Positions 48,555 to 58,899 of a stretch of 64,000 nucleotides of DNA are shown piece after piece. The DNA is taken from contig JBDOQK010000023.1 in the NCBI GenBank assembly GCA_040437565.1, positions 310,001 through 374,000 on the forward strand, in the 5' to 3' direction. Source of the DNA: Albugo candida (taxonomy: Eukaryota > Oomycota > Peronosporomycetes > Albuginales). The notes beneath the pieces are model-generated. The model saw nothing but the letters and a program-made list of their open reading frames with translations, searched no databases and was not told the DNA's origin. Made by a program: the position numbers and the translations under genes. Position 1 is the first letter of the stretch; each line of letters opens with the position of its first letter.

Positions 48555-48590
48555 GTGAGCAGATCGTCCCACACACATGCTGCAGGAGTG

Positions 48591-48803
48591 GTGTGTGAAA
48601 TCACCAAATACAATATGTGTTGCGGTCGATTTAAAAGTGTTGGAAAGCAATAACTCATAAAAACCCACTCGTTCCTCGGCCGTGACCGGTGCATATACAT
48701 TGTGAATATACACCGGTGCATCGTGAATGAGAAGACGCAAAACCAAATAACGATTTCGAATGCTTCGTTCGGTAAGTTCTTCAGCTGTTGAGTAACCGGG
48801 AAA
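48591..48803 (-). mobile_element. LINE copy B, 5' half (endonuclease) before the island
   Basis: Minus strand: RYLVLRLLIHDAPVYIHNVYA and HIVFGDF, the central endonuclease blocks, cut by a gap at its upstream side and by the island at the GDF block. The sequence continues logically at 44640. Confidence 0.8.
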
Positions 48804-48903
48804 NNNNNNNNNNNNNNNNNNNNNNNNNNNNNNNNNNNNNNNNNNNNNNNNNNNNNNNNNNNNNNNNNNNNNNNNNNNNNNNNNNNNNNNNNNNNNNNNN
48901 NNN
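48804..48903. other. Assembly gap (100 N)
   Basis: The upstream part of the LINE is missing; the flanks are unrelated. Confidence 0.9.
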
Positions 48904-49278
48904 TTGAAAAAAGTTGTTTTTTCGAGTTGTTTTTACTAAATTGGCGGGTTATTTAGTAGCCGGCAAATTAAGAAGTGCCAATCACAGCTCAAAAAATTAT
49001 ATTGTTGCTAAATCGCCAGAACTGGCGAAGCAGCAAATAAAAATTATACCTTTCGCGCAGCCGACCCCACGTGGTGACATTTTTCAGCGTATCAACTGGA
49101 AGATCTCATATTACACCCTTCGGAGAGTATTTGAACAGGTTAGTTTATAATATTCCTTTGTTTTTTCCAATCACTACAGTTTCACAATGACAGCTAGAAA
49201 AAGCTCGATGTCCAATGGCAACCGGCGCGAACCCATGCTCCTCTACTTTTATTACTAGATATATCAACAAATAATAAA

Positions 49279-49310
49279 TAATTCTATAAAAAACGATTTT
49301 TATAGAATTA
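49279..49310. repeat. 14-bp perfect hairpin
   Basis: Arms taattctataaaaa and its complement with loop acga. AT-rich; it could be a 3'-end signal or the tip of a small inverted-repeat element. Confidence 0.75.
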
Positions 49311-49784
49311 TCAGTCACCTTTCCAACATCCTAATCTCTAGAGTGTCTACTATTAACCTACCATATACAGATATCAGAAAAAAAACGTACCTACGCTAGA
49401 GCAATACAACAAAAACAGCGGAAGAAACAGAATGAGCTCGTGTACAAAAGTAGACAGGTGAGCTGATTGGCTAGCGTACTTAGCAATAATTGAGCTGCGA
49501 TTGGTTAGATCAATTGTCTGTGGCCGTAGTATTAATGTCTGTGGCCATAGCGGCTCCCTAATGCAAATGAAGGTATTGCAATAATTAATAAAATCAATGC
49601 TGGAATACTAGTCCAAATACCGGGACACATCAAATTGCGGATCTTAATACACAATCCTTTACGTCTAATGAAAATAAAGACACCATGTACACTGGCATCA
49701 AGATATTGCGAGTTCAGCGGATGCTGAGAAGTAGCCACGTCTCCCAGCTACGAACGGAAATGTATAAGTCCTGAAGAATCCGGT

Positions 49785-50075
49785 ATGAGCTTGCGTGCTA
49801 TTAGACACTTTTCTAAGGTAGTGTTGACCGTATTCGTCATTCAAATCACTCTCACGACCAAACCGACATATGTCGTCAAAAAGCGTGAGAAGCGCCACAT
49901 TGACAGGCCCAGTAAATTCGCGGGCTATTCAGCACAAGAACAGCGACGATTGTTTCCGCATGTTATCGCAATCTGGATCTTGGCTTTACATCCTTACTCA
50001 GGAAATCATTCAAACAGTACAGGACACCATGATGATATAATTCGAACGGTTCTAGCTGATTCTTCCGGCGCCTAG
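49785..50075 (+). CDS. Weak candidate small secreted protein
   Basis: 96 codons. The start MSLRAIRHFSKVVLTVFVIQITLTTKPT could be a signal peptide, followed by a basic stretch VVKKREKRH. No family, cysteine pattern or neighbour supports it, so it may be a chance frame. Confidence 0.22.
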   Translation: MSLRAIRHFSKVVLTVFVIQITLTTKPTYVVKKREKRHIDRPSKFAGYSAQEQRRLFPHVIAIWILALHPYSGNHSNSTGHHDDIIRTVLADSSGA

Positions 50076-53000
50076 ATTGAGGTCTGGATCAATCTACCCG
50101 TATTCGATAACAAATTACAGCTCAAGAAGTCTCCTGCTAATTGAATTGGATACTCAAGATGATAACACGTCGCTATTAATGGTCACGGCATGGTGTCAGG
50201 CAAAAATTGAGCAAAGTCATCATAGTTATAGAAGAACTGAATCAGCTGGATCTCTATCGTGTTAGCCAACAACAAAACTTAAAAGTCTATGAATTCAGCT
50301 AGAAGTAGCACTACTTGTTTTCGGCCTTTCACAATCTTCCATGAATTAATCGACTGTAACCTGGTAGCAAGTAAATTATTGTCCGGACGATGTCAGTGAA
50401 TACAATGGAAGGACTAATCTCCATTTAAGTTGCTTCCAAAAGAAGATTAGAAGACGCACGTTTGCATTTGTCCTGAATGGTCTGCTGTCTGCGTATTTTA
50501 AATTGATTGAAAGCGCCAGACGAAAAGATATTGTCAAGTCGATAACGACTTGTGTCATAATAGTGAGTCTCCAGTAATTTATCTCCGTCATGAAAACCGA
50601 TCCCGATGCAGCTGTAAAGTTTACTTCCATTTCACAATCATAATCAAGTGGAATCATTCCAGTTTCTACTACCCTTATAGAAGTAAAGCATCATCGATCG
50701 TTGCTGCGAAATTGCGGTAAGCTCATCGAAACGTAATCGTAGCACTTCATATTGAACCCAACTACATAGTTCATCTTCATTTTTACCCTTGATGTTGGTC
50801 TGCTCAAGGTACGTATTTTCTGTGTCACGGTGCCAAAAAAAGTTCTATGTGAGACCCCAAAGTATGTATTTTGTAGAATTTTCGCTCTATAAAATAAATG
50901 ATGTTCAAATTGATGGTGACACAAAGGAGCTTAGTAGAGAAATATGGGTGCTTCAAAATACTTGGCGTAGATTGTATCTTCCTCAGAACAAAGCTAGGAT
51001 TTGCAGATTTGTGTCAAGAGCCTACTTCTACATTACAATGGAATTTCATCTTATGCTTTGATCTACCTTGAGTGCTAAGGAGAATCGGCTTTATAACTCA
51101 TCATTCTCAGTTTATTATTTTAAGATCTTTCTGATAGTCGACGTGACTATTTTAATGGAGAGCGAATAGAATGAGCTGGATCTTTGTCAAGAGCTTCCCC
51201 TCCCAATCCTTGACGATTTCCAACTGCTGGTATACCGGGTTAGTCAATCTCAAGTGCCTATGTATGCCAGGTTTTATCGAAATTAATTTCCGAGGCGTGC
51301 TAATTGCACCACCCATGATATTCAGCTATACAGCAATTGATCACCCGGAAAATTGAATCAACGTCGTCTCTACAAATGTTGTAGTCATCTTTTATTTAGT
51401 TAAGTAAAAATCCAATCGTCGCAAAGATCATTGAATATGACACTAGAAGCTTCATCGGCTGAGAGGATAAGGCAAGCGACTAAGAAAGCGGATCAAGAAC
51501 GCTGAAGTACGCTCGATTTTATTCTTGTTTGAGTTTTATAGGTTTTTATACACGAAATCATGCAGCATGAAGACTGAGTCTTTTCATTTTCTGCGATCGT
51601 CGACTGGATAGGCTTGTACCCGCTTATAACCATCAATACGCAGTGATAATCATTCTTGCATCGATGAAAAACAAAAATATCGATTATTCGTGTAATATCA
51701 CAATTAAAATGTGTACGGCAATCCGTGAAAATACTACAGCATACTTATTCAGTTTTGTGTTCTCTGACTTTGGCAATTATCACACACGATCATTGATATC
51801 TCGTATTTTAGCCAGAATGCGCCTGTAGTAAGAGGTCCAAAAAAATACTCTAGGGTTTTATCCGGAAAGCCTACTATTCAAGAATTACAGGGATACTATC
51901 CATTAATAAAGGAAATTAGGCAGCAAATGATTGAAATTTGGTGTTTTGGTATGTTGGGGCATTATTGCGGGTACGACGTGATATTTTGGCGTCAAAATTG
52001 GCATCTGGATCCTGTACCGATCTTCGGCCGTTGTAAGTCCAGCTTGTGTGCACTTGTTTACCGAATCAACCACTTTCAAGATCTGGAATGATAACGATAT
52101 TCTTCAGCACTTATACACGACCCAGCCTTTAGAATTATGATACAGCAAGTTGTATTTCATAAGCAGTAGTCTTGATGTGAGTGAGTCTACACTACTTCTA
52201 GCTGATGGTACGACATCATCAAACACGCTTTAAAGAATGTCTCTGAGATCTATATAGAAATAACCCAAGAGATGTTTAACGTGGTATGTCGAAAAAAGAT
52301 AGGACCGGATCTAGTACCGTTTTAGCGCCAAGCGCTGTACTCAAAACAAGCCTCAGCGATGCGTCAAGCCATATTTCTATTTTGATGTGTACGATAATTG
52401 GAAACACATGGTCCTCTCCATTTATCTACCATTCATAATACCTGAGCGATCAACTACTTTAGGACGCAAAAGTCGGTATCGTCAAATTTACTCGTTCGCA
52501 TTTATGAGAACGTCTGAAGAGTCTGATGAGATTTGCCAAGCATAACTGCGGTTGGTGTCGTATGGACCAGAACGAGAAGGTAAAATACTACACGGTAGTC
52601 TTTTAGATCACTATCCAATAATAATAAAGAAGTTCAATACGTATGCATGATAATAAAAGAAGACGCTGCGATAAAGTCTCTCGGCTAGCATCCGTACTTG
52701 AAATGCGTCGTTTTCATGTAGCTAGCTCGGAAGGCTATCACGTCCTACCCGCGAAATGCCTTACCACTAAGGTGCAACTTTTGTTGATGGCCATGCATCA
52801 CTTAATACGTCTTATTTGCTCGGCTAGATTATAGATGTCGGTAGTTTAAGGTAAGAATTGCTCAATCAATTCAAACACGTAAATTCGATCTTCCATTAAG
52901 TCAATGAACCTGCCCATTCTATATCAGCAATCGTGGCGACAAAGGACGAATCTAAAATGTCATAAAAACATCGCTGTAAGGCCGCATCCAAGAATGTCTG

Positions 53001-53310
53001 TGTCAAACAACATCTCACTACGATGTATTAATCTTAAAAATTCGTTTTGATAGGCATCATTCTATGTAGGAACTCAGGGAAAAGCTAAATTGAGTGCTGA
53101 CTGGTAATTTGTTGGCACTATTCGTGCTCTTTTTTTAGTGTTGCGAAGAGAGCTTCAGATCGAGATCACTATCTCAAAATAATCTACATTGCATCACTTA
53201 CTCAACCATATGGCAGCGATCATCTAAAGATGTGATATTCTGCTTGGTCACGCGCTTCCGAATTAAGCTTGTAGCTCACGCGCCATCGCCTGTTATAGAC
53301 CAATGGACAG

Positions 53311-53644
53311 GGGTCCGTACCCAGCTCAGTCGGTTAAGCACTTGAGCGCACGGACCCCCTGCCGGAGGTAGTTAGTTCGATCCCCGGCAGTGTGGGCAGC
53401 GGTTTGAGCCCACCCAAGCAATAAGCTTGGAAAATATCTGCCTCCCTAGGTCTGAAGTCAGACTTAAGTGATATTCANNNNNNNNNNNNNNNNNNNNNNN
53501 NNNNNNNNNNNNNNNNNNNNNNNNNNNNNNNNNNNNNNNNNNNNNNNNNNNNNNNNNNNNNNNNNNNNNNNNNNNNNATGATAGGATAAGGAAGGTAGTT
53601 AAAGAACCAGATAAACAGTGTAATGAAATCCTTGACAAATAAAA
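53311..53644 (+). mobile_element. tRNA-derived SINE with 17-bp target-site duplication
   Basis: Flanked by perfect copies of tatagaccaatggacag (53294-53310 and 53645-53661). The head resembles a tRNA gene: an A-box-like cagctcagtcggttaag at about 53322 and a B-box gttcgatcc at about 53375, spaced as in pol III internal promoters. The tail ends in an A-rich run. A 100-N gap lies inside (53478-53577). Copy 1 of the duplication lacks this insertion at its homologous site near 39730, so the SINE came after the duplication or was lost there. Confidence 0.85.
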
Positions 53645-54350
53645 TATAGACCAATGGACAGACTATTACGAAAGAAGCATCGGAAAAAATGGACAATGCT
53701 TCACGACTCTTATGTGCCTCTGATTGAGATGAATCGGAGATACATATTTCGCAGATCTGGTTGAGGGTCAAATGCTTGGATTCCGATGGAGTGCAGTCGG
53801 TGCTATTTCTCACTATCTTATGCCTGCATATCTCCACACTAAGCATAACACCTTATGTGCTCTTCTATCTCCACAGGTCAGCAGTAAATGATGATCACTT
53901 CAAAATGATTGATAGTGCAGTCAAGTATCCTAGTGATAATAGGGAGTATGAATGTCTTTCTTGCGAGACCGGTCGCCACCTGTTGTGAATCAACCTTCCA
54001 TTGCTACCAATTGGCAGCCTGTTTTCAGCAGGATCATTTGGATTACAATGGAACTATGTACCGAAGGCTTTTTATGCGATTATGCAACAAAATAGGACAG
54101 CTCCATCGCTATTATGCTCTGGAGTGACTTATTGCATACCTTTCATGACATTGCGGCAGTTTGACGAGTACAGATGGCAGACCATCCACAGCTGCTTGAG
54201 CACATAAGGGATTCCTGGCATTGATTCTGTCAAGTAGTCGACGTAGTACTTGACATTTTCGACACTGTGTAAGTGAATTTCAGTGGATCTTGTTATTTCT
54301 CAAAGTGTATACGACATTTGGGAAATTCGAATCAAACACATCAATCTACC

Positions 54351-56717
54351 ATGAAAATACCAATCGCTCTCTCAGTTGTCTTTAGTCTTGATCACGGACT
54401 CCATCTTGACGCATACAAAGTCCACACACTAGTAGGACATAATTACCAGCAAATCTCTCGCTGTCACAGATGTCTCCAGCGTTTTGCTCTGTACGCCAAC
54501 TTCACGTATGTTTTGACGGAACACAATTCGGAAGGAATCAAAAGCATAATAGGCAGGGGATGATTGCAGGTATCGCTGATCATGTTCCGTTTTCGAACGT
54601 TTAGGATAGCTTCTCAGAGAAAGTATGCTCGGTCCTTTCCAAAATTTGCGCCAATGACAAGTTTATTATCGAAGAGAAAAGAAAAATACTACACAAAAGC
54701 AATGCCGCATCGAGTATGGATATCCGTCTTGGCGCTAATTTGGTTGTAGAAGGAGAGAGATGCAACGATCAAAGTAGCGACGAATCAAACGAGGTATCTG
54801 TTTCTGGGGCTGATCTGATTGGAAAAGGCAGCAATGATAGAAGGGATAGTGTCACGAAAGAATTTCGATCTGCTGGTTATTTGAAGAGAAAAAGAAGTGA
54901 TAATGAATGGAAGGTTGCTCACAGAAAATTCCGACTATTTGGTGTTACCTTTGATGTTACGAGTCACGACGCGTCGAATATAGCAAAGCATATGAGCAGT
55001 AATCCGAATGGAGCAAGAAGCTTTCATCAAGGCTACGATTCGTTGAAGGAAGCTTCACCTGCTGGAACTAATTTGGCCAGCACTGATGGCGGAAACGATG
55101 CATTAAAAAAACCGCAAATTAATGGAGTCACTGTACAAAACCAGAAAAAAATCTCCACAACCCCGTCATATTGCCGACTCCTACCAAAATATTTGCCCGA
55201 TTTTTTGATTCAAGGTTGCCTTCGATGTTTGGATTTGAGTAACATTGATGTGAGATACTCAATCACATAGTCAATGTTGAAGATTTTCCAATGGGCGCTG
55301 CAGTATACTACAGATAAGGCTCCCTATATTATCATAATAAAATGCGGTAACACATGTGGTTGATCAAATGGGGATCCCAGAATGATTGTTTCTTAATATC
55401 TTTGTAACAACAAATGGGAGACAGTTCCTCCGCAGACTTTCAGGTGTGGACCGGGTACCCCTACAAGCCAAATCAACTTACCTCCGATGTAAAGGAAAAG
55501 GAATGGACCAGGTTTCACTATTTAAACATGTCCGTCGAACACCCAAAAGCGAATGCGCAAAACTGTCGAACATATATCCAGCTCTTTGTCAAAACGCTCG
55601 TAGGGGGCATAGACGAAAATGAAGAGGTCTTTTCATGCTTGACCGAACAACACACACACGCCAATATAATTGACTTCAGAGAAAAATGTTTGTCAACCGA
55701 GGGTCCGTGCGAAAAAATTACGCTAAAAAAACAAGTAAGCGAAAGATTGCTTACCCTTCCCTTGGTCTCGTTGCCTTTAAGTGGCCAGCCCGAAGGAGAT
55801 ATTACAGAAAGCACATGGGCAATTCCATATCAGTGCATGTATTTCATGCCAATCGTTAGTGGTTATGCTGTACACGATCAATACATATACCCAATCGGCG
55901 AATCAAAAATACGTTTAACATAGTTTAACATATGGATTCCCATCGTGCTTGAATTGTCTATTAGGAGTCTTTGGGGGTCTAAAAAAAGGTTGATGAAGCT
56001 CTGATGAAATAGTAAAAAAGGTTCAGCCAACTTCACACACGAGAAGTCTCATTTTTTCGACACGCATGTAGATGTGCAAGAATCCGCAATCAAATGTTGG
56101 GATTCTTGCATGTGGGTGTCAGGTCTCTCCGATCCTATGTGTACGTTTTTGGAATCTATGATTGCGATAGAAAGAACGCCAGTGAGAGAGGTCCAAAAAA
56201 TGCGGTCGAAAAGATTGAAGAGTGTGAAGAAAAGGACGCGTATGCCTGGATCAAATCATGGGCATACAGTAGAAATCCCGAAAGGACATTTCTCCTCATC
56301 AAGCCATTCCTTTGTAAATCCTTGGTGAAACCAGATAGAATAGAAGATTCTTTGCAAAACGCCATCGATCATCTCAGTGCTAGGTCATCAAATGACTTGA
56401 TCTGGTTTTTGCAGTTTAAAACGGAGAAACTGCTGATGAAGAAGCATTCAGGAACTCGGCATTTTGCATCGCAGCAGTCAGTAATTCCTACGTTGTGTCA
56501 TCAGCATCATTTCACATTTGACGACTCCATTCAAGTGGACACACGTAATGAACTTGTGTTATTTACATACTCATTTCGGAGTCATTCATTACGAAGCTAT
56601 AGAAATGGGCTTGCTTCCACATCCATTGAATTCCCTAAGCGCAGTGCAATCTGTTGGGTGTAGTGAGAATAATTATCCGGCTAGAACTCTGCTAGAGAAG
56701 CGAAGTAGTAGAATTTG
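54351..56717 (+). pseudogene. Effector-like secreted protein, copy 2 (CHxC motif intact), decayed
   Basis: Sister of the gene at 40889. Starts MKIPIALSVVFSLDHGLHLDA, then a C-H-R-C motif at residues 38-41, about 17 residues after the likely cleavage site, followed by LQRFALYANFTYVLTEHN. Later parts align with copy 1 throughout (NDESNEVSVSGADLIGKG; CEKITLKKQVSERLL). The coding sequence is broken in several places (four or more), so it is a fossil as assembled. Retention of the exact CHxC form here and its change in copy 1 is the notable contrast. Confidence 0.62.
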
Positions 56718-56768
56718 AGCTTTTTTGAAGTAAGACGTGCCTTGACAGTGTGAAAGTGCATTGATTTA

Positions 56769-58028
56769 CTAGTGTGTTGCCGCTTGCTCAAATACTTTTA
56801 CCGGTTTTTCGTTACCAACAAATTCCGCCGCAGTTCTACGTAAACCTTCAGAGATGAAGCTGCTTTGATATGGAATGGATGGCTGATAGTGAGGTCTTTC
56901 CCACAGAAATTGCTTCTCGGTAACTGCTACTTTCAACACTCCTCGAACATCGTGCATCGACGATCCTCCTGAAGATGACATGCACTTGCTCCAGATTGAA
57001 ATGTCACCGCAGCTTCGCCACCCTGTGCGCTGGCAACCCCTTCGCCACATGTTTCGCGCTGGCCATACTTCTTCACACGGTAACTTCCTGACAGCTGCTT
57101 GGTTTTTCATCTTGTTACTGGTTATGTGACAGAGTGTCCAATTTACTTCGTCAGCTTCGCATCCAAGCAGTTCTCGTTTCTCACGCAAGACTAAGTTAAC
57201 CTCGGCCTTGTGATCGATAACGATAACGTGGTTTGCTTCTTGCAGATCCGCCTTGTCTAAAGGCTAGGCTAGTGAGTGGGTCTCGTGGCCGTGCGTACAG
57301 CGAAGCTGATGTCTGGTCTTGTACATCGAGCAATATAAAGTAGGCTACCCACCAGTGACTGAAATTTTCTTATGATTAACTCACATTTTCCGCTTCGTCT
57401 GGGGAACAGGTTGAGCTTCGTGATCAGTGTTATCGTCATACAAAATGGGTGTTCTCACGCCATCCGCTTTTTTCGATCCATGTAGATAAAGTACTTCGTC
57501 AATAGTCACAGTCTAATTCATAAAGTACGTCTCCTTGTTCTTTTTACTCCACCGTCATGACCAGAAACTTGTTAACGTCAAACATATCCTTTATTGAAGT
57601 AACTTCACAGCATCGAAGAATGATCCACGTCGCTTTAGCTCGAGGAAGTGATTGCCACTCCTATATACACCGACTACTGCAAGCTCGCCTCCGTGGATTT
57701 TAAAATATACAGGTGCGTTTAATACACACTGGCTAAAGCCAGCATCGAACAGCTTTGCATCTACTAGTTCCCTCGATAATCGGCCCACTTTCTTTATTCG
57801 GTAAATAGACTTCTCAATTCGTAGAGCCAGTTTGTTCGTGCAATGCAAACCAACCTGTATCAGCGTCTTCTCAGAAACGCGCATCCCCTTCGTTGCTTCA
57901 TCGCAAGGAAGGTCTCCACGATCCCCTCGTTGCGGTGACGTAAAAACCGACTGATGTCCGTGAAGTGACCGCTTTTTATTCTTGTTTCCAGTCAAAGAAG
58001 AAGCCAGTGTAGAAGGCGATACGCTCAT
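56769..58028 (-). mobile_element. Copia-type LTR-retrotransposon fossil (minus strand)
   Basis: 57840-57600 reads like the Ty1/copia reverse transcriptase block (K-x-IYRIKKVGRLSRELVD, LFDAGFSQCVLNAPVYF, LAVVGVYR), corresponding to the family's LYGLKQAPRAW and GFxQxxxDxxxY segments. The preceding frame at 57188-56769 is assigned by position only. It is broken; no LTRs recognised. Confidence 0.55.
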
Positions 58029-58899
58029 GGTAAGCGTGATGAAGTGCGCAAATATAGAATTCGGTCATGCTATGGTGGTATGTGGATTCCAATGTAAGAA
58101 GATACAATAAGGAGAGCGAAATGAATGTGTCATTCTGACCAGCTTATGGATTCAGATACAATCCGTAATGCACCAATATTAGCAAAGGGTTGGACGCGAG
58201 GCGGAATCGGCGCTATCAGGAAAGTATGACAAAGATGCATAAAAACTCCTACAGTTGCGGGAAATTGGGATACATGAGGACGGATTGATGAAACAAGACT
58301 TCCTGCAGCAATAAAGAAACGTCGTTCTAGGGAATACAGTAATGGATACCAGGATGGAGAATACGAGGAAAGCATGGATTGTAGATGGGATCTAGCAGGC
58401 ATGTCGAGGCAGATTTCAACTGGTAAATAGGATCGTCAAAAGTGCAACAAATCCTGTATACCTCTAAAATGGCAAGGAATTGAAAATAGGATGGACAGGA
58501 CTGGCGAACATTATCGCAATAGCCAACTGTTTGATGACCTAAGTACTCTTGAACAATGCTACAACATGCGGATTATGTAAATCCTACTTCTGAAGGTGCG
58601 ATCGTGCTCGATGTATGTTTGGCCAAGAACGTTCTCAATATCGAGACAGACCGTAGAGAACGAAAATCCAGTATTATCGGTATACTGACTTCAATCGAGC
58701 CTATTGACAACTCGGAAAGCAGATGAGAAGTCTATCACACTTCCATCAACAATTTATTCATCTTGAGAACAATAGTATCAACCGGATAGCAAAGCTCCCC
58801 GATACAGGAATAAGACTTGATGAAAATCGGTGACCTACGTGCGATATTGAGCGAAAACACACCAACAGTCTCGACGCGATACGGGCATGAATGCACCAA

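Larger units (their letters stand above)
44641..48590. mobile_element. GC-rich virus-like island with RNA-polymerase subunit fossils, inserted in a LINE
   Basis: The island interrupts the LINE endonuclease between the HIVFGDF block (48591-48803 side) and the DPAIDASSG block (44640 side). Both junctions lie in continuous sequence without N. Hand-counting single lines gives 58% G+C at 46441-46500 against 38% at 50281-50340. It carries pieces resembling the largest (RPB1-like, +) and second-largest (RPB2-like, -) subunits of multi-subunit RNA polymerases, on opposite strands, plus two unknown frames. A large-DNA-virus or related extrachromosomal source is the best explanation. No capsid gene is recognised. 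It is broken in several places and incomplete; still-long frames suggest a modest age, younger than the LINE. Confidence 0.72.
48904..52716. other. Long region without a confident gene
   Basis: About 3.8 kb. Frames of 60-96 codons only. The best candidate is 49785-50075 (listed separately). A 14-bp perfect hairpin lies at 49279-49310. No repeats or RNA genes recognised. Confidence 0.4.
52717..56763. repeat. Segmental duplication, copy 2
   Basis: Direct-orientation copy of 39232-43255, diverged by roughly 10-15% by eye, about 13.5 kb away. It differs by a SINE insertion at 53311-53644 and by more decay in the effector-like gene. Confidence 0.85.

Noticed and set aside
44641-48590. Contaminant contig scaffolded by mistake
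   Set aside because: Both ends pass into LINE endonuclease sequence without N, and the two LINE halves are consecutive parts of the same domain.
53311-53400. A functional tRNA gene
   Set aside because: The A and B boxes are present but the body does not close into a clean tRNA with a matching acceptor stem, and exact 17-bp direct repeats with an A-rich tail fit a SINE.
54351-54563. Assignment to the CCG (CX2CX5G) effector class
   Set aside because: The residue at the expected Gly position after CHRC is Leu, so only the CHxC form is supported.
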